Shown: positions 8,402 to 15,845 of the stretch, in pieces
How positions within the stretch are numbered: position 1 is the first letter of the stretch
Layout of the letters: the number at the start of each line of letters is the position of its first letter
Source of the DNA: an uncultured beta proteobacterium
GTDB taxonomy: Bacteria; Pseudomonadota; Gammaproteobacteria; Burkholderiales; Burkholderiaceae_C
DNA length: 43,204 bases
Assembly: GCA_903945325.1 (NCBI GenBank)
Contig: CAJAVE010000120.1
Location: forward strand, 1 to 43,204
Direction of reading: 5' to 3'
Program-made: the position numbers and the translations under genes
The notes under the pieces: model-generated
Seen by the model: only the letters and a program-made list of their open reading frames with translations
What the model was told of the DNA's origin: nothing
Databases searched by the model: none

Positions 8402-9499
8402 TTGACCGTCAAGCAGATTTACGAAGCTGAGCTAGCCATTCGGGGCTACACGCCGGACCCGGCGCAATTGCGGGCGATCGAGGCTCTCGAGCGTTGCGCG
8501 CTTGAATGGACTGCATTCAAGGAAAAGCGCTCCAATGCGCTGAAGAAACTGATCAACCGTCCAGACATTCCGCGCGGCGTCTACATGTTTGGCGGGGTAG
8601 GGCGGGGCAAGAGCTTTCTCATGGACTGCTTCTACAACGCCGTGCCACTCAAGCGCAAAACGCGGCTGCACTTTCACGAGTTCATGCGTGAGGTGCACCG
8701 CGAACTTGCGCTTCTTCAAGGCACAGTGAACCCGCTGGATGAACTGGCCAAGCGCATGTCCAAGCGCTTCCGGCTGATCTGCTTTGATGAATTTCATGTG
8801 GCCGACATCACCGACGCGATGATCCTGCATCGGCTGCTTACTGCACTATTCGACAATGGCGTGGGCTTTGTCACGACGTCAAACTTCAAACCTGATGCTC
8901 TTTACCCAGGCGGATTGCACCGAGATCGCATCTTGCCGGCCATTGCCTTGCTCAATGCACGTTTGGAAGTCATCAACGTAGACAATGGAACCGACTACCG
9001 GCGACGCACGCTGGAAGCGTTGACGCTCTACCATGTACCCAACGGGCCGCAAGCGGATGGTGCTATGGAACAGGCTTTCAACGCCTTGGAAGAAACCCAC
9101 GATGAAGACCCTGTGCTGCACATAGAAGCCCGGCAGATTCGCGCAAAGCGAAAGGCTGGCGGCATGGTCTGGTTTGATTTCAAGACTCTGTGTGGTGGGC
9201 CTCGCTCGCAGAACGACTATCTGGAAATTGCCTCAATGTTTCATACGGTTTTTTTGAGCGATGTGCCGCACATGCCCCTGCGCATGGCATCCGAAGCACG
9301 CCGCTTCACCTGGCTGATCGACGTGTTGTACGACCGAAGGGTCAAACTGGTGATGTCGGCTGCGGTTGCACCAGCTGATTTGTACACCGAGGGCCCGATG
9401 GCACATGAGTTTCTGCGCACGGTGTCGCGCCTGAGTGAAATGCAGACTCAGGAATATTTGGCGCTGGAGCGCCGAATGGTGGATACCGGACTGACATGA
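8402..9499 (+). CDS. zapE: Cell division protein ZapE (AFG1-like ATPase)
   Basis: A P-loop ATPase of the ZapE/AFG1 family, which in E. coli associates with the constricting Z-ring under low-oxygen or heat stress. It has 365 residues, the usual length. Walker A is GGVGRGKS (64-71) and Walker B is LICFDEF (124-130). VTTSNFKPDALYPGGLHRDRILPAI is split around residues 155-180 and is typical of the family. The start is TTG at 8402, with GGAG eight bases upstream; no ATG gives a better N-terminus. It follows lpdA, as in many Burkholderiales, and shares ATGA with the next gene, so that gene is probably translationally coupled. Confidence 0.92.
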   Translation: MTVKQIYEAELAIRGYTPDPAQLRAIEALERCALEWTAFKEKRSNALKKLINRPDIPRGVYMFGGVGRGKSFLMDCFYNAVPLKRKTRLHFHEFMREVHRELALLQGTVNPLDELAKRMSKRFRLICFDEFHVADITDAMILHRLLTALFDNGVGFVTTSNFKPDALYPGGLHRDRILPAIALLNARLEVINVDNGTDYRRRTLEALTLYHVPNGPQADGAMEQAFNALEETHDEDPVLHIEARQIRAKRKAGGMVWFDFKTLCGGPRSQNDYLEIASMFHTVFLSDVPHMPLRMASEARRFTWLIDVLYDRRVKLVMSAAVAPADLYTEGPMAHEFLRTVSRLSEMQTQEYLALERRMVDTGLT

Positions 9500-10107
9500 G
9501 CAAGTTGATCCGGTTTGTAGCGTTGTTCTTTACGGTATTTGCAGCATTTGCTACGAATTTTCCAACCACCGAGTCCGTAAAGGAAGACATTGATCAGCAG
9601 CGTCAGCGCATTGATGCCGCACGCAAGGAAAAAATGACAGAATTTACCGCACAGGATGCGGCTTGTTTGTCTCGATTCGCCGTCACTGATTGTCAGAACA
9701 AGGTGGGGGTGCGTCGCCGGGAGATGCTAACAGACCTAAGGCGACAGGAAGCCCGCCTCAATGAATTAGATCGACGTCAAAAAGGTGAGTCGCAAGTACT
9801 TCGCAGCCAGCACAATGCATTTGACAAAGCGCAACGCCAGTCTCAATCGCAGGTTACTTCAGATGGGAACTCGCCGCAAAAGGGGCAAAGGGGTCTAGAT
9901 GAAAAGGTGCGGAACCACAAGATTCCAATAAATGCAAGGAATTCACCCATTAACCGAACTGCATCGGGAATGGACGCAGCGTCTATTGAGAGAAATCGCC
10001 AATTGCATGCAGAAAAGCAACGTGCTGCAGAACATCGCCGTTTGGACCGCGAAAAAAGAGTACTGAATAGAGGAGGTGGGAGTACCCCGCTACCGGAAAC
10101 CCCATAA
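9496..10107 (+). CDS. Secreted, charged hypothetical protein
   Basis: No function is recognised. The 203-residue protein starts with a hydrophobic export segment (5 to about 20, LIRFVALFFTVFAAFAT). A short region with two cysteines follows (C57 in DAACLSRF and C66 in VTDCQNK), then an Arg/Glu-rich helix (RRREMLTDLRRQEARLNELDRRQ, roughly 73-95) that looks coiled-coil. The C-terminal half is low-complexity and rich in Gln, Ser, Arg and Asn. The first 95 residues resemble uncharacterised Burkholderiales periplasmic proteins with a C-x8-C pair before an RRQE helix; this is from memory. The start ATG overlaps the zapE stop by four bases. Base composition is lower in G+C than in lpdA. The cysteines could form a disulfide in the periplasm. 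Confidence 0.75.
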   Translation: MSKLIRFVALFFTVFAAFATNFPTTESVKEDIDQQRQRIDAARKEKMTEFTAQDAACLSRFAVTDCQNKVGVRRREMLTDLRRQEARLNELDRRQKGESQVLRSQHNAFDKAQRQSQSQVTSDGNSPQKGQRGLDEKVRNHKIPINARNSPINRTASGMDAASIERNRQLHAEKQRAAEHRRLDREKRVLNRGGGSTPLPETP

Positions 10108-10156
10108 TTGGGCCCGTTACCTAAGACGGTTTATTGGCATAGGGTGCAGCCCAATT
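10106..10156. terminator. Possible weak bidirectional hairpin between convergent genes
   Basis: AATTGGGC (10106-10113) and GCCCAATT (10149-10156) form a perfect 8-base inverted repeat across the 49-base gap between the convergent hypothetical gene and phosphatase gene. The loop is 35 bases and there is no clear T-run, so it is a poor match to a classic intrinsic terminator. Confidence 0.25.
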
Positions 10157-10921
10157 TCAACCTGGAGTGAGCGGTTCGAGCTTGACAACCACAATAGACA
10201 AGTTATCACCACCACCGCGACCGCGTGAGCGTGCTTTCTCAATGAGGAATTCAGTCGCCTCACGCGCCGAAAGTGTCGATAGAACAGACGCCAATTCGCC
10301 AGTGTTGAAGTAGTGCCAAACTCCATCACTACAGGCCATCAGCACATCGCCAGGTCTCAATTGTGGAATAAAGTGGAAATCAACTGGTGGATCGTTGTCG
10401 GTTCCAAGACAACCCATCAGGATGTTGGATTGAGGGTGAACAGAAGCCTGCTCTTCCGTAATCTCACCTCGGTTGACCAGCGCTTGGACATAGGAGTGGT
10501 CCATGGTGCGTTTGACAAATCGGCTGCCGTTGTAGTGGTATATCCGGGAATCTCCAGTGTGCGCCCAGTGACAGTCCCCCTTAGCATTGATCAGAAAGGC
10601 GGCCAATGTACTGTGGGGTTCCTCTTCCGAGGAAATGGCCGTCAGTTTGATAACAATGTGAGCTTCCTGTACGATTTGGGACAGGGTTGCTGCGGCATCG
10701 TCGGTGTCTGGGTCGTAGCGTTCAAACAATTGCCTGGCAGTCATCATGACCTGATCAGAAGCTTTACGTCCACCACTTCGCCCTCCCATGCCATCAGCCA
10801 CAATAGCGAGAATGCATCCGTTGATGCGTGGGTGCTTTATCAGTGCAATCTGATCCTGCTGATACTCCCGATCGCCCTTGTGCAAGCCTGTAGAAGCTGT
10901 GAGTCGGTAACCAGTGGCCAT
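10157..10921 (-). CDS. PP2C-family serine/threonine protein phosphatase
   Basis: A metal-dependent protein phosphatase (PPM/PP2C, Stp-like) that removes phosphate from Ser/Thr residues. It has 254 residues, the length of a bare catalytic domain. Metal ligands and motifs are visible: D23 in QQDQIALI, D43-G44 in VADGMGGRSGG, HTGDSRIYHY near 120, ACSDGVWHYF near 195, and D239 in GGDNLSIVVV. There is no signal peptide or membrane segment, so it should be cytoplasmic. No cognate kinase or FHA-domain gene is within the window, so the target is unknown. It stands alone on the minus strand, with a palindrome just upstream of its start. Confidence 0.92.
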   Translation of the reverse strand: MATGYRLTASTGLHKGDREYQQDQIALIKHPRINGCILAIVADGMGGRSGGRKASDQVMMTARQLFERYDPDTDDAAATLSQIVQEAHIVIKLTAISSEEEPHSTLAAFLINAKGDCHWAHTGDSRIYHYNGSRFVKRTMDHSYVQALVNRGEITEEQASVHPQSNILMGCLGTDNDPPVDFHFIPQLRPGDVLMACSDGVWHYFNTGELASVLSTLSAREATEFLIEKARSRGRGGGDNLSIVVVKLEPLTPG

Positions 10922-10927
10922 GGTGGG

Positions 10928-10941
10928 TTGCTTTGAAGCAA
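10928..10941 (-). promoter_or_regulatory. Palindrome just upstream of the phosphatase start
   Basis: TTGCTT-TG-AAGCAA, with 6-base arms, ends six bases before the phosphatase ATG (10921). It would lie in the 5' leader or at the promoter. The 111-base gap to the divergent YdcH gene also contains TATTAT/GATAAT-like boxes near 10967-10976 that could serve either strand, but no full promoter can be assigned. Confidence 0.3.
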
Positions 10942-11032
10942 TACTTTCTGCAAAAGAACGTTAAGGTCGTATTATCAAGTTCGCAAGAATCCCTGCTCAG
11001 TAGTTTAACCGCGTACTTTTCCCCACCTTCCT

Positions 11033-11236
11033 GTGCAAGTAAATCTTCATTCCCCTGAGCGTCATCTGATTGAATTACGTATTGAGCATGCCGATCTCAA
11101 TGCCATGATCGACCGTGCTGCGACTGACGCACCTGTCGATGAATTGATGATTCGTCGCTTGAAAAAGCGTCGATTGGTATTGCGAGACGTCATTGCAAGA
11201 GTGGAACGTGAGCTTGGCCCCGACGAGCCGGCCTGA
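11033..11236 (+). CDS. Small YdcH/DUF465 family protein
   Basis: A 67-residue protein of the YdcH (DUF465) family, predicted to be a short helical hairpin: two amphipathic helices around residues 9-28 and 37-62, with the Arg/Lys-rich turn IRRLKKRRLVLRD. The biochemical role of the family is not established. The start is GTG at 11033 without an obvious ribosome binding site, but the family-like N-terminus (ERHLIELRIEHADLN) supports it. It ends three bases before the helicase start, so the two are very probably co-transcribed. Confidence 0.75.
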   Translation: MQVNLHSPERHLIELRIEHADLNAMIDRAATDAPVDELMIRRLKKRRLVLRDVIARVERELGPDEPA

Positions 11237-11239
11237 CCC

Positions 11240-13243
11240 ATGGGATTGCTGGAGGCTGTTGCACGTATCTTTGACGCGAAAGGGCCGCTGGCACAAAGTG
11301 TCAACGGCTTTTCGACTCGGTCTGGCCAGACTGTGATGGCTCAAGCAGTTGCGGGGGTAATTGAAAATGGGGGTGTGCTTGTGGTCGAGGCTGGTACTGG
11401 TGTGGGAAAAACCTATGCGTATTTGGTGCCGGCATTGCTCAGCGGTAGACGGATACTGTTGTCCACTGCGACCAAAACACTCCAAGACCAACTATTTGGG
11501 CGCGATATTCCCCGATTGACAGCTGCTTTGGGTATGCCCGTCCGTGTCGCGTTGCTGAAAGGGCGCAGCAGCTATTTGTGTATGCATCGTTTGGGCTTTG
11601 CAAGGCACGATTTGCGAGCCATGCACCCCTCGGCCCAGGCCGATCTGGCAGGGATTGAGCGGTGGTCCTACACCACAACTTCAGGCGATCTGGCAGAGCT
11701 GCCCCTGTTGGATGAGCGCTCAACCATCATTGCGTTGGTTACTTCGACACGTGAAAACTGCCTGGGTCCAAAGTGTCCGCAACTCAATACCTGTCACGTT
11801 AATCTGGCAAGGCGCGAAGCCATGGCTGCTGACATTGTGGTTATCAATCACTACCTATTTTTCGCCGATATGAACATTCGCGGGTCAGGTTTGGCCGAAT
11901 TGTTGCCGACTGTGCACGCGGTCGTGTTTGATGAGGCGCATCAGCTCAATGAAATAGGTGTTCAGTTCTTGGGTCGCCAGTTGACGACTGCGCAGTTGGA
12001 TCACTACGCCCAAGATTTGGCATCTTGCGGGAGTCTTTTTGTGTTGAAGGACAGTGATTGGGGACGGATCGTCGAGGAACTCATGCAGGGCGTTGCCGGG
12101 CTGGAGTCGATTTGCCGGTCGGGCGAGAGTGGCCTAAGGCACGTGTGGTTTGAAAGTAACCCTCCAGGTGTGGATGCCGTTTCATGGGAATTGGCGATGG
12201 AAGCACTGCATACCGCACTCCAAAAAACAGAAATGCTTCTTCGCAGCCTAGCGGACGGGTCACCTGCGTTGCTGGGGCTTAGAGAGAGGGCATCACAGTT
12301 GGCGGCGAAGTTGGATGTATTTTCAAATCCAGTTCAAGAGGCTTGGGTTCGATGGATTGAAATGGGTGAGCGAGTGAAGTTGGTGCAATCACCGCTGTAC
12401 ATTGCCGACACGATGCGCTCTAAATTTACTCCAAATAGCTCCGGTAGTGAGGGTACCCAGTCTTGGATTTACACCTCCGCGACTCTGGGTCACGACGCCA
12501 CGCTGGCGCAGTTTGTGGAGTCATGCGGTTTGCAGGGCGCTCAGGTGCTTCAAGTTCAAAGCCCTTTCGACTATCTATCACAGGCGGCGCTCTATGTCCC
12601 CGCAAACATGCCCAAACCTTCAGATGCCAATCACAGCGCGCGTGTTGCTGCTCTCGCCGCAAAAGGAGCTGCGATTTTGGGCGGGCGAACCTTGGTGCTC
12701 ACTACCACACTGCGTGCGATGCGCGACATTGCCGAAAAACTGCGACAGCACTTTGCTGAGTCTTTGGATATTGAAGTGATGGTGCAGGGCGAATTATCGA
12801 AGCGGGAATTGACAGACCGATTTCGCCGCGTCCCTTGTGGCGATACAAGAGGCTCTATTTTGGTCGCAACGGCATCGTTTTGGGGGGGTGTTGATATCCC
12901 AGGGGAAGCGCTACAAATGGTGATCATTGACAAGTTGCCATTCCCGCCCCCCAATGACCCTCTGGTGGCGGCGCGATGCAGAAATTTGAAAGAAGAAGGT
13001 AAAAATCCATTCCAATATCTGCACGTTCCTCAAGCAACCATCGCATTAAAGCAAGGTGCTGGTCGTCTGATTCGCAGTGAATCAGACCGTGGTGTATTGG
13101 TTGTGTGCGACGTTCGACTGACCCAAATGGGTTACGGCCGTCGCATGCTAGCGGCGCTACCTGCCATGAACATGATCACTTCTGACGAAGCGTTTGTTCA
13201 GGCGTTGCACGCACTCACCATACCTTCCACCACGGCTCGCTGA
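11240..13243 (+). CDS. YoaA/DinG-type ATP-dependent DNA helicase
   Basis: A superfamily 2 (XPD/DinG-like) iron-sulfur DNA helicase of 667 residues, closer to YoaA (about 636 in E. coli) than to DinG. Walker A is AGTGVGKT (51-58). Four cysteines, C114, C174, C179 and C185, match the 4Fe-4S cluster site. The DEAH box is 231-234 in VVFDEAHQLNE. The C-terminal helicase motifs include TASFWGGVDIPGE and the QGAGRLIRSESDRG motif VI. Such enzymes unwind DNA during repair or stalled replication. Its last 29 bases overlap the end of the convergent bamD gene. Calling it YoaA rather than DinG rests on length and on the tight neighbour. Confidence 0.93.
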   Translation: MGLLEAVARIFDAKGPLAQSVNGFSTRSGQTVMAQAVAGVIENGGVLVVEAGTGVGKTYAYLVPALLSGRRILLSTATKTLQDQLFGRDIPRLTAALGMPVRVALLKGRSSYLCMHRLGFARHDLRAMHPSAQADLAGIERWSYTTTSGDLAELPLLDERSTIIALVTSTRENCLGPKCPQLNTCHVNLARREAMAADIVVINHYLFFADMNIRGSGLAELLPTVHAVVFDEAHQLNEIGVQFLGRQLTTAQLDHYAQDLASCGSLFVLKDSDWGRIVEELMQGVAGLESICRSGESGLRHVWFESNPPGVDAVSWELAMEALHTALQKTEMLLRSLADGSPALLGLRERASQLAAKLDVFSNPVQEAWVRWIEMGERVKLVQSPLYIADTMRSKFTPNSSGSEGTQSWIYTSATLGHDATLAQFVESCGLQGAQVLQVQSPFDYLSQAALYVPANMPKPSDANHSARVAALAAKGAAILGGRTLVLTTTLRAMRDIAEKLRQHFAESLDIEVMVQGELSKRELTDRFRRVPCGDTRGSILVATASFWGGVDIPGEALQMVIIDKLPFPPPNDPLVAARCRNLKEEGKNPFQYLHVPQATIALKQGAGRLIRSESDRGVLVVCDVRLTQMGYGRRMLAALPAMNMITSDEAFVQALHALTIPSTTAR

Positions 13244-14021
13244 TGGTGCGAGAGCCTTTGGCAAGTAGTTCGGACTGGGGATAGTTCTTTTCCAGAACTC
13301 TTTTTGTGTCATCTCGAAGCTGCGTTAAACCAAGCGAATCATATGATCGATAAAGAATGTAAAGCGCCTCTTCAATTGCTGGAACTTCGCGGTAATCGGA
13401 AACCGCCAGCTGCGCACGATTCACCGCTGCGAGGTAGGCACCACGCTTGTAGTAATAGCGAGCAACATGCACTTCGTATTGAGCCAAGGAACTCACTATG
13501 TAGTTCATGCGTTGACGGGCGTCGGGGGCATAGCGCGAGTCGGGAAAGCGGTCAACCAGTTCTTTGAAAGCTTCAAAAGACTCTTTCGAAGCTTTTTGGT
13601 CGCGCTCAGAGAGATCCTGCCGTGTAAATCGCGCAAACAATCCCAAATCGTCGTTGAAACTGATCAGGCCTTTGAGGTAAATGGCATAGTCCATTGCCGG
13701 ACTAACCGGATGCAACTTCATAAACCGGTCCAGTGTGGCCAATGCTTGGGCCGGTTCAGAAGATTTGTACTGGGAATAGGCTTTGTCCAGCTGAGCCTGT
13801 TGGGCCAGTGGCGTACCTGCTGCACGCCCTTCGAGTTTTTCCAGCAACAGCGTAGCGCGCTCCCATTGACTGGCCGCCATTTCTTCCTTGGCTTCGGCAT
13901 ATATCTTGGCGGTGCTCATATTGGCGGTCTTATCTACCGGCGTGCTGGAGCAACCCACAATCAAGAGTGCGCCGGTCGTTAGCAACGAAACGCAAACGAC
14001 CGATAATTTGACACGAAGCAT
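13215..14021 (-). CDS. bamD: Outer membrane assembly lipoprotein BamD
   Basis: An essential lipoprotein of the beta-barrel assembly machine that docks unfolded outer-membrane proteins onto BamA. It has 268 residues, slightly longer than E. coli BamD (245). The signal peptide ends in a lipobox IVGC with C24 as the lipidated residue. Five TPR-like helical repeats follow (about 35-245), including the family-typical YAIYLKGLISF and RFPDSRYAPDARQRM. It is alone on the minus strand, convergent and overlapping with the helicase gene by 29 bases and divergent from rluD, an arrangement common around bamD/rluD in proteobacteria. A perfect TATAAT lies 33 bases upstream of the start. Confidence 0.95.
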   Translation of the reverse strand: MLRVKLSVVCVSLLTTGALLIVGCSSTPVDKTANMSTAKIYAEAKEEMAASQWERATLLLEKLEGRAAGTPLAQQAQLDKAYSQYKSSEPAQALATLDRFMKLHPVSPAMDYAIYLKGLISFNDDLGLFARFTRQDLSERDQKASKESFEAFKELVDRFPDSRYAPDARQRMNYIVSSLAQYEVHVARYYYKRGAYLAAVNRAQLAVSDYREVPAIEEALYILYRSYDSLGLTQLRDDTKRVLEKNYPQSELLAKGSRTISEPWWKVW

Positions 14022-14053
14022 GTTAGGAAACTTTCTTGAGACACAGCAGTGGA

Positions 14054-14059
14054 ATTATA
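14054..14059 (-). promoter_or_regulatory. Candidate -10 box for bamD
   Basis: On the minus strand this is a perfect TATAAT, about 33 bases upstream of the bamD ATG at 14021, inside the 53-base bamD-rluD gap. The -35 region at 14076-14082 is a poor match, so the promoter may depend on an activator. The same stretch must hold the rluD leader. Confidence 0.35.
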
Positions 14060-14074
14060 TCGGTCCCCCCAATA

Positions 14075-15049
14075 ATGTCTGAGTCTGAAGAGACCGACGA
14101 TGTATTGTGTGAGGTGGAGTCGCGTCAGTTTTTTGTCGCCAATGGTCAGCATGGTGGGCGATTGGACCGAGCGCTGGTGGACGCTGCACCTGAATTTTCG
14201 CGTAGTTATTTGCAGCAGCTAATCGAGATGGGACTCGTCGCGGTCAATACACAAGTGATTCGAAAGGCATCTAGCAAAGTCAAAGCCGGTGATATGCTGC
14301 TTTTGGAACTGCGCCCGACACCACAGAGCCAAGCCTTTACTCCGCAGACCATGGACTTAAACGTGGTTTTTGAGGATGAACACATTTTGGTGATCAACAA
14401 GCCTGCCGGCTTGGTCGTTCATCCGGCGCCAGGAAATTGGAGCGGAACCCTACTCAACGGGCTATTGGCCTATGACAAGGGAATCGCATCGGTGCCGCGA
14501 GCTGGTATCGTGCATCGGCTGGACAAAGATACCAGCGGACTGATGGTGGTGGCGCGATCACGTACCACTATGGATTCGCTTGTTCAAGCCATTGCTGCCA
14601 GAGAGGTGAGCAGACAGTACTTGGCCGTTGCCCACCGCCCCTGGATCGGACAATCCCGTCAAACCGTTGACGCCCCTATTGGCAGAGATCCGCGAAATCG
14701 GTTGCGAATGGCGGTCGTAGACTTAGAAAAGCAATCCGGCAAGACCGCGAAGACGGACCTTGTCCTGATTGCAAATGGTGAAAATGGGTGCCTGGTTCGT
14801 TGTATCCTACATACAGGGAGGACCCATCAGATCAGAGTTCATATGGCCTCGTTGGGACATTCGCTGGTTGCAGACACGGTTTACGGCGGTACCTGTCTAC
14901 CTGACATGACTCGTCAGGCGCTGCATGCGACGTATTTGGCTTTTTTGCATCCGGTTACGCGGGAGTCAATTGTTTGCATGGCGCCACCGCCCGATGATTT
15001 TGTTTCGTTGTTGCAATTTTGGGGCCTGCGTTACAATGAAGAATCGTAG
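14075..15049 (+). CDS. rluD: 23S rRNA pseudouridine synthase RluD
   Basis: It converts uridines of helix 69 of 23S rRNA (1911/1915/1917 in E. coli) to pseudouridine. It has 324 residues from the ATG at 14075; a TTG at 14036 would add 13 residues unlike the family. An N-terminal S4 RNA-binding domain is at about 25-85 (RLDRALVDAAPEFSRSYLQQ). The catalytic motif HRLDKDTSGL carries the essential aspartate D150. The C-terminal segments TGRTHQIRVHMASLGH and PVVAD-like SLVADTVYGG are characteristic. It is divergent from bamD. RluD is favoured over RluC by the bamD neighbour, but the paralogues share these motifs. Confidence 0.92.
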   Translation: MSESEETDDVLCEVESRQFFVANGQHGGRLDRALVDAAPEFSRSYLQQLIEMGLVAVNTQVIRKASSKVKAGDMLLLELRPTPQSQAFTPQTMDLNVVFEDEHILVINKPAGLVVHPAPGNWSGTLLNGLLAYDKGIASVPRAGIVHRLDKDTSGLMVVARSRTTMDSLVQAIAAREVSRQYLAVAHRPWIGQSRQTVDAPIGRDPRNRLRMAVVDLEKQSGKTAKTDLVLIANGENGCLVRCILHTGRTHQIRVHMASLGHSLVADTVYGGTCLPDMTRQALHATYLAFLHPVTRESIVCMAPPPDDFVSLLQFWGLRYNEES

Positions 15050-15095
15050 GCTCAAGGTCTGCGGTTACCCCGCGATGAGGCCGGGTGTAGGCACG

Positions 15096-15156
15096 GTGAT
15101 ATCGTCACATCTGCTGCCGTCCATTTGGAATTACGTTGACTTGTCACCTAGGTGAC
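15096..15156. promoter_or_regulatory. Two GTCAC-type inverted repeats upstream of scpB
   Basis: The 127-base gap between rluD and scpB contains GTGA-tatcg-TCAC (15096-15108) and, 34 bases later, the perfect 14-base palindrome GTCACCTAGGTGAC (15143-15156). The latter overlaps the spacer of a possible promoter with -35 TTGACT (15136-15141); the -10 is weak (around 15159-15168). The shared GTCAC half-sites suggest a dimeric regulator binding twice. No regulator candidate is adjacent. Confidence 0.4.
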
Positions 15157-15176
15157 GCTTCCAATAAAGCCGTACT

Positions 15177-15845
15177 ATGAACATGGTGGATGCAAAGCGT
15201 GTCCTTGAGACTGCGTTGATTTGCTCTCAGCAACCTTTGCCGTTGCGGGATATGCGGGCACTTTTTAATGATTCGCTTGGCGTCGATTCGCTCAAGAGCT
15301 TGTTAGATGAACTGAGAGACGAATGGTCTGTCCGAGGCGCTGAATTGATCTGCGTTGCGACTGGGTGGCGCTTTCAAAGCAGACCGGAAATGCGAGAGTA
15401 CCTTGATCGGCTTCACCCTGAGAAGCCGCCTCGATATACACGCGCGACCCTGGAGACCCTGGCCATCATTGCTTACCGTCAACCGGTAACCCGCGGTGAT
15501 ATGGAAGACATCCGAGGAGTTACTATCAACTCGCCGCTGATTAAACAATTGGAGGACAGGGGCTGGGTCGAGGTGATTGGCCACAGAGAAGCCGCTGGAC
15601 GCCCGGCGCTCTATGCTACGACACGACAGTTTTTGGATGACCTCGGACTGCAATCATTGGATCAACTGCCATTGCTGGACAGTGTGGCGAACCAGGCAGA
15701 CGTTTTCGGCGCGGTAACTGAATCGGCTGCCGCTAGCCCATTTGAAGTAACTTTGAATTTGGATGTAGAACGCCGCGCGAGCACGCAAATTGTTATGGCC
15801 CTGGAGCCCCAGTTGACGGAAACGAATCCATTAAATGGAATATGA
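15177..15845 (+). CDS. scpB: Chromosome segregation and condensation protein ScpB
   Basis: A kleisin-associated winged-helix subunit of the SMC-ScpA-ScpB condensin, which organises and separates newly replicated chromosomes. It has 222 residues. Two winged-helix domains are expected, at about 5-80 and 85-165. The family signature is visible in [23 protein letters not shown], split around residues 95-120, and in [21 protein letters not shown] (about 128-148). The last 60 residues look unstructured. ScpA is not in this window, although scpA-scpB pairs are common. It overlaps rluB by four bases (ATGA), an association seen in many bacteria. The start at 15177 has no strong ribosome binding site; ATG at 15183 is an alternative. 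Confidence 0.93.
   Translation: MNMVDAKRVLETALICSQQPLPLRDMRALFNDSLGVDSLKSLLDELRDEWSVRGAELICVATGWRFQSRPEMREYLDRLHPEKPPRYTRATLETLAIIAYRQPVTRGDMEDIRGVTINSPLIKQLEDRGWVEVIGHREAAGRPALYATTRQFLDDLGLQSLDQLPLLDSVANQADVFGAVTESAAASPFEVTLNLDVERRASTQIVMALEPQLTETNPLNGI

Noticed and set aside
10313-10936. Open frame of 207 codons on the plus strand opposite the PP2C phosphatase
   Set aside because: The minus strand carries the full PP2C motif set; the plus frame has no recognisable domain and is a shadow.
15050-15176. Possible small RNA or tRNA in the rluD-scpB gap
   Set aside because: No cloverleaf, no acceptor-stem pairing and no terminator were found; palindromes explain the visible structure better.
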